A stretch of 43,564 nt of DNA. Source: a virus. Positions 29,501-36,586 of the stretch are shown in pieces; within the stretch, counting starts at the first letter, position 1, and each line of letters starts with the position of its first letter. The notes under the pieces were generated by a model. The model was given only the letters and a program-made list of their open reading frames with translations, made no database searches and was not told the origin of the DNA. The position numbers and the translations under genes are program-made. The stretch is from the IMG/VR virus record IMGVR_UViG_3300042691_008888, positions 1 to 43,564 of that record, one strand, 5' to 3'.

Positions 29501-30800
29501 CCCATCCATCCGTGCCGTCCTCTTTACGATAATCACGTAGAGCGGTACGCATATCATCTAAGTTCTTTAACGGCGTAACTTGCTGATCACCGAGGAAACC
29601 ATATTCTGCATGATTACGCTTAGAAGTACCAGCAGCAGACGGACTATGAAGACCGATTTCATTAGCTCCCTCTACTCCCTTAGCATAGCTACCTTCAGCC
29701 TTAGCGATAGCACTCTGAATAGGAGCACGTTCGTCTAATACCTGATTGGCTTTAAGATATGCAGTACCAGCTAATTCCTTAGTAGTCTCTGTAACACTAG
29801 GACCAGCGACGTTAGCCTTAGATGCATAAGCAGGACCAGTATCTGCAATGTTAGGCATAATCTTAGGACGAATACCAGCGGCTGCACCTAACATAGCGAA
29901 AATGCCAAGCGACTGCACACCTGGAATAATACCACTGATAGCACCGATCTGTTCGGCCTTGTCAGTAGCATTAGCAGTTACAGGAGGCTCTACGCCATCA
30001 GCAGTATTCAGTTCAGGAAAGTTAACAGCCGCTAATGGTACAGGTTCCTTCGGCAGTGTCTCAGTATATTCTTCCGGCTTAACATCACGACCTAAACCAG
30101 CTTGAATACCAGCAGTCGCACCCGCAGCCACGCCGCCAACAGCCAGTTTACCAGCAGTTGTAGTAGCTTGGTTGCCGGGAAGTAGAAACTCAGCAGCAAT
30201 ACGTGCAGCTTTAGGAAGCCCCTTAGCAATGCCAACTGGAATAAGTGCCTGAGTAGCATTCTGTAGAACATTCTCGGTATTCGTCTTCAAATTATCAGTA
30301 GGCACACCCATGAAGTTGTCAATAGCGTCCCCGACCTCCTCATTCTTCCTATAGAAAGGAATGCCGAAGCGATCGGGTAATTGCTGACGTTCAAAGGCTA
30401 CATATTCCGGAGTATTCTGATATTTACTTACAAACTCTTTAATCTGTTCCGATGTAGCATCAGGATTTGCAGCTTGCCATTCAGCTTGTTTGTTAGCAAG
30501 AAATTCCTGTACCTTATCAAAGCCGCCTTCGCGATAACGTGCTCTCTGTAAGTTCTCAGGGATGCTACCACTACGTTCTCCGAATGAGCTTACAATCTGG
30601 TCAACAGCCTGCACACCTTCAATGATAGAAGTAGGCAGACGTGCAACAGCAGAAGGAACTACCCTTAAAGTAGCCTTGTTACGCCGGTCAGCTTCTGGTG
30701 TAGACTGTGCTGCAATAGCTTGTTCCTGCAATCGACGTTGTTCTTCGCCTAATGCAGCGCCGTAATCAGCACCTTCACGGAAGTAATCAAGAATGCCCAT
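26571..30800 (-). CDS. Large internal virion (DNA ejection) protein
   Basis: A 1409-residue protein, the longest and last of the late unit; the start overlaps the upstream stop as TAATG. The N-terminus (MGILDYFREGADYGAALGEE) and much of the length are helical and charged, with Gly/Ala-rich hydrophobic segments near 200-235 (LAVGGVAAGATAGIQAGLG), 285-315 and 1015-1035 (LAGAVIGGIVLPKIAFEYEM). It has the size, position and composition of T7 gp16-like internal core proteins, which leave the capsid with the DNA and form the ejection channel. No lysozyme motif was seen in it; that activity seems to be in the preceding gene. Confidence 0.75.
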   Translation of the reverse strand: MGILDYFREGADYGAALGEEQRRLQEQAIAAQSTPEADRRNKATLRVVPSAVARLPTSIIEGVQAVDQIVSSFGERSGSIPENLQRARYREGGFDKVQEFLANKQAEWQAANPDATSEQIKEFVSKYQNTPEYVAFERQQLPDRFGIPFYRKNEEVGDAIDNFMGVPTDNLKTNTENVLQNATQALIPVGIAKGLPKAARIAAEFLLPGNQATTTAGKLAVGGVAAGATAGIQAGLGRDVKPEEYTETLPKEPVPLAAVNFPELNTADGVEPPVTANATDKAEQIGAISGIIPGVQSLGIFAMLGAAAGIRPKIMPNIADTGPAYASKANVAGPSVTETTKELAGTAYLKANQVLDERAPIQSAIAKAEGSYAKGVEGANEIGLHSPSAAGTSKRNHAEYGFLGDQQVTPLKNLDDMRTALRDYRKEDGTDGWDNVSKYLLARSELSNRGRYIDEVNANIQQKYIEHTAAVNAKDVAKANDVMQEIVKLQDDLKTRMDKRFQLQQHSTDELKEMIKNGPDVPGDNMQIGSRYVKAFDENNRAWMKQLEKDGLIEPEVIARINKHHDGSYAPMIEDELKGAKGISRVFAKATRQLQGDPDPSSQLGMRVNPFSQRDIREGAEGAEFLMDPHNALFKRSNQYHNWREAELFKRDAVERIMSGKNADAVIEEKLVGSGGRTAFSDAEVYAMSQKRDLSEFIPVKLTGNNGKTTFIKFREPMLTRALQAGPMDASIWRAMTSMLQRGATGAWNLGFAPMSTMLENAGIQIMRPRGSVGPIAGNIGKAVNAVAGEGAALKTINAIESVSHVLKPADLLVGQAEAVYGGAQLWWKQNRIRLADNMLTGLATDDGWFGAMMKMPAFRAWATKWAQNTVDTFQDTIEGALLDGKGMTFNTLAKNLEHTRELEKFMDVHVPPVARLVGSAVAEPFKQMKLAITSYRDAAKWMHYNRQVSFNALKYGGEDKIPEAVFKKMQNEVRTLTGDFTKRMGNSSLQMVDDTIPYFRVMIQSNKNFYQRMISDPKLAGAVIGGIVLPKIAFEYEMANWDKEAYDWYYRQNNAYERSGYVGFVRPDIMYRRHVLGEEIPFSPDHVYKLFSPQEARPITEAITQAIRGLGAYKAGQKDKVADTTMGSQFAQAISAAFAPGVPPPLAAILAQNGVRLDAGGMLRGENLVQSDSDKDRVNKLIATDSSITNSIHNTLGALMGGIGKSLAQGYATGEQVYKRTGKIEEAIWKGATEVKDRVMEGRAEPIPWLDLVNTRRYRQTPVTEELYKNRQAFQVISGSRTGGKAFTPTDPVLAYITDELRAASKTYEPKDFTTQYKELDTKLKAIEDNRSVPVPERQKQSGELLKQLHQLSIEQQKWMLKEEKSVGLREIQPGLTVADAYKKQFSEPFTLQNFAKRVKVLKNRQPQ

Positions 30801-31879
30801 TAAAATTCATCCTCACTCCCATCATATCCCATAGGCTTTACAGTAGGAGCTTGTGCAGTAGCAGCAGGAACAGGAATATTAGGAGTTGTAGTAGGAGCAA
30901 CCGGAGCTTTAACACCAGTATACTGTTTAACCACAACTTGGCCACGAGGTCCGACAGGTTTAGTAGGATCGACTACAAGCTTCTCACGTGCTCCAGGCAT
31001 ACCAGCTTGTAATTTCCTAAATCCGTCAGCATCCATCTGAACTTCAAAATATTCTCTGCCATCCACATCGATCTTCTTATTATCCTGTGGAGTAGTCTGA
31101 GCTAATTGAGCACCTGCCGCATTACGGTCCTTAGCAGTCATAGGGTTAGCACCGAATTGCTTAAGATATGCAGACGATGCATCTAGACGTGCTTTAGAAC
31201 TACCGCCACCAGTATCCCAACCAGCAAAACGCCAATTCTTGTTAATAATTTTCTGTGCCTCAGCGAGACTGCCAGCGTTCTGTAATTCCTGAACCATCTG
31301 AGGATTTTCGTCAGCAAGGAACCTACCCTGAGTACGCGCAGACGGCATCTCTTCACCATTCTGTCTACCGTACTGAATAGCCTTAGCCAGCCGATCACCA
31401 CGCCAAGACATTAACAGGCCACTAGTACCTGCTTGTCCACTCTCGCTAGGATCAGACCACTTACGATGTAGATTACCCTTAGAGAAACCGCTTTCAATCT
31501 GACCTGTACCAGCAACCGCAGCAAGTCCATACGGATTAGTCAGCCCTTTCTCCTTAACACCTTCCATAAACTCATTGAAGATTTCAGGATCATTAGGACC
31601 AACCTTACCGCTACGATAACGAGAGCCGCCAGTACCTAAACCAGCAGCTTCCGCATCCTTAGCGTTCTCGATATTAGCCTGTCCAACAGAACGAGTTTCA
31701 TTATACCTACGAATAGGTCGAAATGCCTCGTCTTTATCCTTCTGTTCCCTAGCAGCCTTCAGTTCTTTGTCACGTTGGTCGAACGAAGCCTGCTGTCTGA
31801 ACTCTGCATTCTGATTATCTAAGAACTTTTGAGCAAGAGTCCACGGATCAGTAGGATTTAGGTTAGGAGTAGTAGCCAT
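30800..31879 (-). CDS. Virion-associated peptidoglycan hydrolase, phage-tail-lysozyme-like
   Basis: A 359-residue protein from ATG 31879 (TAATG overlap; AGGTGGG upstream), preferred over GTG 31888. After a charged N-terminus, residues about 105-235 match the phage-tail-lysozyme pattern: GLAAVAGTGQIESGF with the likely catalytic Glu, GQAGTSGLLMSWRGDRLAKA, RTQGRFLADENPQMVQELQN and NKNWRFAGWD. The C-terminal part is Pro/Ala-rich and disordered. As one of three ejected proteins it would open a local hole in the peptidoglycan during DNA entry. Confidence 0.75.
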   Translation of the reverse strand: MATTPNLNPTDPWTLAQKFLDNQNAEFRQQASFDQRDKELKAAREQKDKDEAFRPIRRYNETRSVGQANIENAKDAEAAGLGTGGSRYRSGKVGPNDPEIFNEFMEGVKEKGLTNPYGLAAVAGTGQIESGFSKGNLHRKWSDPSESGQAGTSGLLMSWRGDRLAKAIQYGRQNGEEMPSARTQGRFLADENPQMVQELQNAGSLAEAQKIINKNWRFAGWDTGGGSSKARLDASSAYLKQFGANPMTAKDRNAAGAQLAQTTPQDNKKIDVDGREYFEVQMDADGFRKLQAGMPGAREKLVVDPTKPVGPRGQVVVKQYTGVKAPVAPTTTPNIPVPAATAQAPTVKPMGYDGSEDEF

Positions 31880-32844
31880 TATTCCCACCTATTTGAAGTT
31901 TGTTCCTGCCGACCGAACGATTTGAACAAATTACCCAATGCCTGCCCACCCTGAACCATCGTATTCGCATATCCAAGGTTAGGAGTGATATAATCGACCT
32001 TACCACCCTGTTTACCAGCAGCCTCTGTAAGCATTCCTTCACTATTCTGCGATCCAGACAGGAAAGACCTTAGAGAGTTGTTAGCATTAGCAGTAGTACG
32101 ATCACCAGAGTCATCCTTAGAGAACTGTACAGCAGGCATACCACGTGCACGGCCACCAAAGAAGTTAATCAGGTTCTGTAACTGGCCGACATTGCTCTTA
32201 GACATACGATCTGCCATTTCAAGTGACTGAACACCTGTCTTAGCGAACGCATCTCCGGTAGCATCAGCACGTTCTCTAGCGAATTTAGACAGTACAGCAG
32301 ACGCATCACCACCACGACGGCCCACTCCCCGTAGAGCAGCAGCAGTAGACTCGTCAAATGAACCTTGAATACCGCTATTAGCATCCTGAAATAGCATAGC
32401 ACGAATGCCTTCAGGATTTACCTTAGCGTATTTAAGCTCTTTAAGGTACTTATCTTCCTCTTCCCTATCCTGCACCTGATCTGCATAGTTCTGTTCCATT
32501 ACACGACGACGTAACGGAAGATCATTATACAGTTGTGCAGTCTGTTCTCTACGCTGCAACTGTTGAATTTCATCATACTTAGTAGACGGCGTAACTACCC
32601 ATCCCTTACCTGGGACAAACATAGTAACATTGCCGTCTGCATCAGTACCACCGAGTTTATCTTCTCGACGTACAGTACCAGCCTGTTCCATTTGATCAAT
32701 ACGTTCACGTTCGCGCATCATCGCGTTCATGATATTAATCATCTGGTTAGTTTTATTAGCGCTTTCTGTAGCATTAGCGCCCATAAGGCCACCGGCAATA
32801 CTACCAGCAGCACCTAATCCAGCAGCAATTAGAGGTAAGACCAT
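31879..32844 (-). CDS. Internal virion protein with N-terminal hydrophobic segment
   Basis: A 321-residue protein starting MVLPLIAAGLGAAGSIAGGL, a Gly/Ala-rich membrane-active segment typical of ejection proteins. Long helices follow (MINIMNAMMRERERIDQMEQ, EEEDKYLKELKYAKVNPEG). It is arranged between two other internal proteins with TAATG overlaps on both sides, as in the T7 gp14-15-16 layout. It may form the outer-membrane part of the channel. The role is inferred from context. Confidence 0.7.
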   Translation of the reverse strand: MVLPLIAAGLGAAGSIAGGLMGANATESANKTNQMINIMNAMMRERERIDQMEQAGTVRREDKLGGTDADGNVTMFVPGKGWVVTPSTKYDEIQQLQRREQTAQLYNDLPLRRRVMEQNYADQVQDREEEDKYLKELKYAKVNPEGIRAMLFQDANSGIQGSFDESTAAALRGVGRRGGDASAVLSKFARERADATGDAFAKTGVQSLEMADRMSKSNVGQLQNLINFFGGRARGMPAVQFSKDDSGDRTTANANNSLRSFLSGSQNSEGMLTEAAGKQGGKVDYITPNLGYANTMVQGGQALGNLFKSFGRQEQTSNRWE

Positions 32845-33902
32845 TAGAACACCTCATCAAGCGGCGTCAGCTTACGAGTAGAAGAACTGGTAGGAGCCTT
32901 AGTACGATCGGCCACACCAGTAGTAGAACCAATTAGACCATTGTTAGACGCAGCACCACTAGCAGCAGGCAGACCGTTATTAATACCCGAACCTGTACCA
33001 GCCTTACCTAACAACACATCAGTATCGAAGAACGACTGTCCACTGAGAGCGTTAAGAACATCGCCTTCAAGCCTGCTAGACAACGACCCCTTAAGGCTAT
33101 CAATCGTACCACGTTCCTTATCGAGATTAAATCCACTGTTAAAGTCCCACTCATTAGCCTTAGAGCGAACCTTACCGACAGCATCATCCAACTGTGTACG
33201 ATAACCACCAAGAACAGTACCACCAAGCGAGTTAGCCTTAGCCAGACCCATCTTAGTCATATTTTCTAGTTCTCGATCGGCGATAGCACGGCCAGCTTCA
33301 TTCATACCGCCACGAGCGAGAGCCCTGTCAAGTGCAGTAACTGCTTCCTGCTTCTGACTATCGAGAATAGACTGTAGAATAGGATCGTCAGCGGTATCAT
33401 TGAATGCTTGTAGACCGAAGTCATCAGCAAACGTATTCTTGACTTCCGCACCCACCTTATTACGCTGTGTAGTACGAACGCCAGAGATAGCATCTTCAAG
33501 CAGTGAAGGAGAGAACAGGTTACTAGTGTCCTCAACAATCTCAGGAAGACCAGTACGAGCCTTATCGAGAGAGCTTCTATACAGCCCCATGATGCCATAT
33601 GGATCGAGTTCAGGATCAATACCTTTAGACTCTAACCGGCGACGACCATCAGACAATGCAGCATCATAAGCACCGCTAACTTTACGGCCTGTCTGCTCAA
33701 TCTTGTTGGCCTTCTCTAAAGCAGCTTCATTCTTAAGACGCTCTTCACGCTCTAAAGCCTGTTGTTCGGCCTTAGCATTGCGTTCTGCTTCTGCCTGCTT
33801 GGCTTCCTGAGCATTCTTCTCCATCTGCATCATCATGGCAATCATAGCACCATTACCACCGCCTTTGTGATAATGATACTCGTTAGGAATTAACTTCCAC
33901 AT
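32844..33902 (-). CDS. Internal virion or structural protein, coiled coil
   Basis: A 352-residue protein from ATG 33902 (TGATG overlap), MWKLIPNEYHYHKGGGNGAM. A strongly charged coiled coil (KNAQEAKQAEAERNAKAEQQ...) covers residues about 30-75; the rest is helical with Asp/Asn-rich loops, and the C-terminus is Ser/Thr-rich. It is the first of the presumed ejection proteins. No enzyme motif. Confidence 0.7.
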   Translation of the reverse strand: MWKLIPNEYHYHKGGGNGAMIAMMMQMEKNAQEAKQAEAERNAKAEQQALEREERLKNEAALEKANKIEQTGRKVSGAYDAALSDGRRRLESKGIDPELDPYGIMGLYRSSLDKARTGLPEIVEDTSNLFSPSLLEDAISGVRTTQRNKVGAEVKNTFADDFGLQAFNDTADDPILQSILDSQKQEAVTALDRALARGGMNEAGRAIADRELENMTKMGLAKANSLGGTVLGGYRTQLDDAVGKVRSKANEWDFNSGFNLDKERGTIDSLKGSLSSRLEGDVLNALSGQSFFDTDVLLGKAGTGSGINNGLPAASGAASNNGLIGSTTGVADRTKAPTSSSTRKLTPLDEVF

Positions 33903-34357
33903 CACACAGTCCTCTTTTTATGATATGTCCCAACTTCTGGGTAGCCAATGCGAGGCAGGATATTACTAAGTGATTTAGAGTGAGCAGCACCCATCCAAAT
34001 TTCTACAGAAGAACGCAATCTAGCCCACTCTTCAAATGCTTTAATCAATTTCAAGAACGCCCTAGTACCACGATAAGCAGGACGTATAAACAACAACTCT
34101 TGCTGTGCATACCTCTGCTTATTGAAGAGATATTTGCCGCAAGACGCATAGATAAAACCTAACGGCTCATGGTCCCTATAAACGAGGAAGATGTTAAGAT
34201 ACTCACGGTCCATGTCGCTCATAACAAGACGGCAAGTAGCTCTAACTTCTCCCTCGTCATATTGAAGATGCGGCCCATTCTCAGAGACGAACACCTTACC
34301 CATGGCCACTATGTCATTAACATGTTCGTCCGTTAACAACTCAGTGACCGTATACAT
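33902..34357 (-). CDS. GNAT-family acetyltransferase
   Basis: A 151-residue protein. The strand-rich centre LNIFLVYRDHEPLGFIYASC leads into the acetyl-CoA loop region QELLFIRPAYRGTRAFLKLI (R-G-T-R-A in the Q/R-x2-G-x-G/A position), helix FEEWARLRS and the C-terminal strand region SLSNILPRIGYPEVGTYHKK. This is the complete GNAT fold. It would acetylate an amine or protein substrate. It is encoded in the late unit between lysis and internal virion genes, so virion or lysis targets are possible; the substrate is unknown. Confidence 0.85.
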   Translation of the reverse strand: MYTVTELLTDEHVNDIVAMGKVFVSENGPHLQYDEGEVRATCRLVMSDMDREYLNIFLVYRDHEPLGFIYASCGKYLFNKQRYAQQELLFIRPAYRGTRAFLKLIKAFEEWARLRSSVEIWMGAAHSKSLSNILPRIGYPEVGTYHKKRTV

Positions 34358-34545
34358 TATTCCTTCCTTGCAATCGGGGTGTTAGTCTGTGCACGAAGGA
34401 AAATGTTGACCACACCGACAATACCAATAACCAACGGCTCCCACTGGTCAGGGATGACGTTAGAATAAGTACCAGCCTCGATCGCAGCGAAGATGATAAT
34501 GAATGTATTGAAGATAACCGTCTTATAGCCCTTAAGAAAATCCAT
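34357..34545 (-). CDS. Putative holin
   Basis: A 62-residue protein from ATG 34545 (AAGGTGG 5 bases upstream), preferred over GTG 34554. Two hydrophobic helices (TVIFNTFIIIFAAIEAG and PLVIGIVGVVNIFLRAQT) are separated by an acidic loop DQWE, with a charged C-terminus (TPIARKE). Size, two-helix topology and position directly after the endolysin gene support a class II-like holin that permeabilises the inner membrane. The 88-residue membrane gene beyond the endolysin is the alternative. Confidence 0.7.
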   Translation of the reverse strand: MDFLKGYKTVIFNTFIIIFAAIEAGTYSNVIPDQWEPLVIGIVGVVNIFLRAQTNTPIARKE

Positions 34546-34557
34546 AGTATCCACCTT

Positions 34558-35061
34558 CTACGCTTCAGTTACACTATTCGTACCACCTGAGACAAGCGGT
34601 AGTGGTGCACGCGGAGGTAAAGGATACCCATTAGGCCAGCGGTAACCCATTATACCACCTGCCACGAATGGGTCAATACCTACCTTGTTGCCCTGATTAC
34701 CACCTAATAACATCACTCGATCTGCTTTATTTGCTCCGGCGACAAATGCGACATGGCCTCCAATAACTTTTCCCGCGCTATTAGTCCTTCGTTTGTAAGC
34801 GATTGCTCCCACTGCCGGATAATCGAGCTTCTGTCCCCACTTTGCATAGTCAAGAGCCCATCCCGTTCGTGTTGATGTGATCCCAACTTCTTCAAGACAG
34901 GAACCGACGAATGCAGCGCACCATGGTGTTTCATCGTCTTTAATCCCTGCCATCTTAATGCGAGACCACATACGAACGATCAACGGAGCATGTTTAATAC
35001 CTACGATCTCACGTAAGCCAACATACTCCTTAGCCTTGTCAAACCACGGTGTACGACTCAT
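34558..35061 (-). CDS. Endolysin, NlpC/P60-CHAP-like cysteine amidase or peptidase
   Basis: A 167-residue protein from ATG 35061, chosen for its AAGGAGA site 7 bases away; a 10-residue longer form from 35091 directly follows the upstream stop and may also be made. The papain-like layout is clear: C48 in ETPWCAAFVGSCLEE, H103 in GGHVAFVAG and GGNQ with N122, then a YRWP motif near the end. This is the TIGR02594-like family common among phage lysins. It has no signal peptide, so it needs the holin. Target bond not predictable. Confidence 0.9.
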   Translation of the reverse strand: MSRTPWFDKAKEYVGLREIVGIKHAPLIVRMWSRIKMAGIKDDETPWCAAFVGSCLEEVGITSTRTGWALDYAKWGQKLDYPAVGAIAYKRRTNSAGKVIGGHVAFVAGANKADRVMLLGGNQGNKVGIDPFVAGGIMGYRWPNGYPLPPRAPLPLVSGGTNSVTEA

Positions 35062-35087
35062 AAACAAATCTCCTTGAATAGGTGCAC

Positions 35088-35354
35088 TCATCTAAACCAT
35101 CCTCTGAACTTAACTAGATGTTCTCCAAGAGTAACCGTTGCAACAAATAAACTAACAGCAGTAATGATTAACCACTTGCCGAATGTGCCTACTGTTCTAA
35201 CCTTACCCATGAATTGGATAGCTTCATTCAGTTCTTCTACTTCTTCCTTACGCAAACCCTGCAAGAATTTCTGAGTGTGTTTAGGAAGGTCTACTAATCT
35301 TACACGCTCAAAGTCGTCATCCTCATCATCTTCTTGGTACCTGTTTTCGGCCAT
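35088..35354 (-). CDS. Small membrane protein of the lysis cassette
   Basis: An 88-residue protein, MAENRYQEDDEDDDFERVRL. A very acidic N-terminus and a charged helix (LRKEEVEELNEAIQFMGKVR) are followed by one transmembrane helix (KWLIITAVSLFVATVTLGEH) and a short basic end. Similar one-span proteins with 'EEveeL.eai.f...vrtvgrf.kWl' occur beside phage endolysins; a holin, antiholin or spanin-like role is possible. Confidence 0.75.
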   Translation of the reverse strand: MAENRYQEDDEDDDFERVRLVDLPKHTQKFLQGLRKEEVEELNEAIQFMGKVRTVGTFGKWLIITAVSLFVATVTLGEHLVKFRGWFR

Positions 35355-35359
35355 GGTAG

Positions 35360-36586
35360 TTACCCGTTATAATAAACAGTGACATTACAACCATAACCAA
35401 CAGTAGGAGCAGCTAGTCCTTCGACGGTGATGGTAGAGCTAGAGTTAGTAACATTTACAATAACCGCAGTAGCAACACTGGTAGGAACGAATGAAAGGTT
35501 TAATGCTTCTGTGCGATATGTGGTATTGGCACTAACGGTCCTAGTAGATACCTCATTCCCAGGGTTGCTACTAAGATAGACACTAGCTGTTCCGGCACTG
35601 ACTTTGACGTTGCCATTAAACACCGCCATCACAGTATCATCAGTCCAAGCAACAAAGATCGTCGTGAGGGCTGTGATAGTTGTAGATGCAGTACTGGACG
35701 TGAAGTCAGAAGTTAATGCTACACGAGTAAATTTACTAAGTCTGTTAAACCAACTAGATACACCACGCCAAGCAGTAGTATCTTGAAACTGGGAACTACC
35801 ATTAGTATAAACACCACCAACAAGTGCCCTAGTTGTATCACCTGTCTTATACGGAATACCAGTAGTAGTATCGATAGTGTAAGCAGTAGTAGAATACTCT
35901 AGCGTCATAGTACCACTGTTCATATACGCATAGATATAATACAGTGTACTAGAAGACATACCAGAATTAGACAGCGTTACACCACCAGTAGGAATTAACT
36001 GTGTAGTGTTATCGATGATAATCTTATTGCCTTTGTAAGGAGACAACTTGATCTGTGTAGCCGAGACATAATCTAACCTGCACTGACTGTTATAATCAGC
36101 GAGGGTTGCAGCGGCTACAATATCGAACAACAGCGTCCAGTTAGCAATATCAGTAGCAAATGCACCAGACGAGGTATGAGCAGCGATACAGAAGTAATAC
36201 TTGGTAGGCGCAACAAACACAATATCATTACGATAATATGCAGTCGCAGCAGCCCAAGCACCCTTATAGATAGGAACTTCTACATTGTTACGCCAGTGAG
36301 TAGGATTAGCAGTACGATAAGCAGCAAACGTACCACTAGCAGGAGACGTGTGCGCCACCTGACAGTAATACACGTAACCACTTACCGGATCAAATACACG
36401 ATCACCGACTAAGTAAGCAGTAGATAAGGCCCACTCACCACGGTAGATAACACCACCAGTCAAACCCCCTAGAATACCATCAAGCGCTCGCCAGTTGTCC
36501 CACTCGTAGGCGTTCCATCTAGGGAAGTCATAATTGATGATATTGAATTTGAAGCTTCCGGTTAGTTCTTTGATTGCACCTGTCAT
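35360..36586 (-). CDS. Tail protein with two chitin-binding-like modules
   Basis: A 408-residue protein, MTGAIKELTGSFKFNIINYD. Two copies of a carbohydrate-binding-like module (CBM5/12 style) are seen: residues about 47-98 (YRGEWALSTAYLVGDRVFDP, YYCQVAHTS) and about 108-152 (YKGAWAAATAYYRNDIVFVA, YFCIAAHTS). A long Ser/Thr-rich beta region with IYAYMNSGTMTLEYSTTAYT forms the C-terminal two thirds. It likely binds host-surface glycan as a tail appendage. The stop of the tail-hub gene overlaps its start. Confidence 0.85.
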   Translation of the reverse strand: MTGAIKELTGSFKFNIINYDFPRWNAYEWDNWRALDGILGGLTGGVIYRGEWALSTAYLVGDRVFDPVSGYVYYCQVAHTSPASGTFAAYRTANPTHWRNNVEVPIYKGAWAAATAYYRNDIVFVAPTKYYFCIAAHTSSGAFATDIANWTLLFDIVAAATLADYNSQCRLDYVSATQIKLSPYKGNKIIIDNTTQLIPTGGVTLSNSGMSSSTLYYIYAYMNSGTMTLEYSTTAYTIDTTTGIPYKTGDTTRALVGGVYTNGSSQFQDTTAWRGVSSWFNRLSKFTRVALTSDFTSSTASTTITALTTIFVAWTDDTVMAVFNGNVKVSAGTASVYLSSNPGNEVSTRTVSANTTYRTEALNLSFVPTSVATAVIVNVTNSSSTITVEGLAAPTVGYGCNVTVYYNG

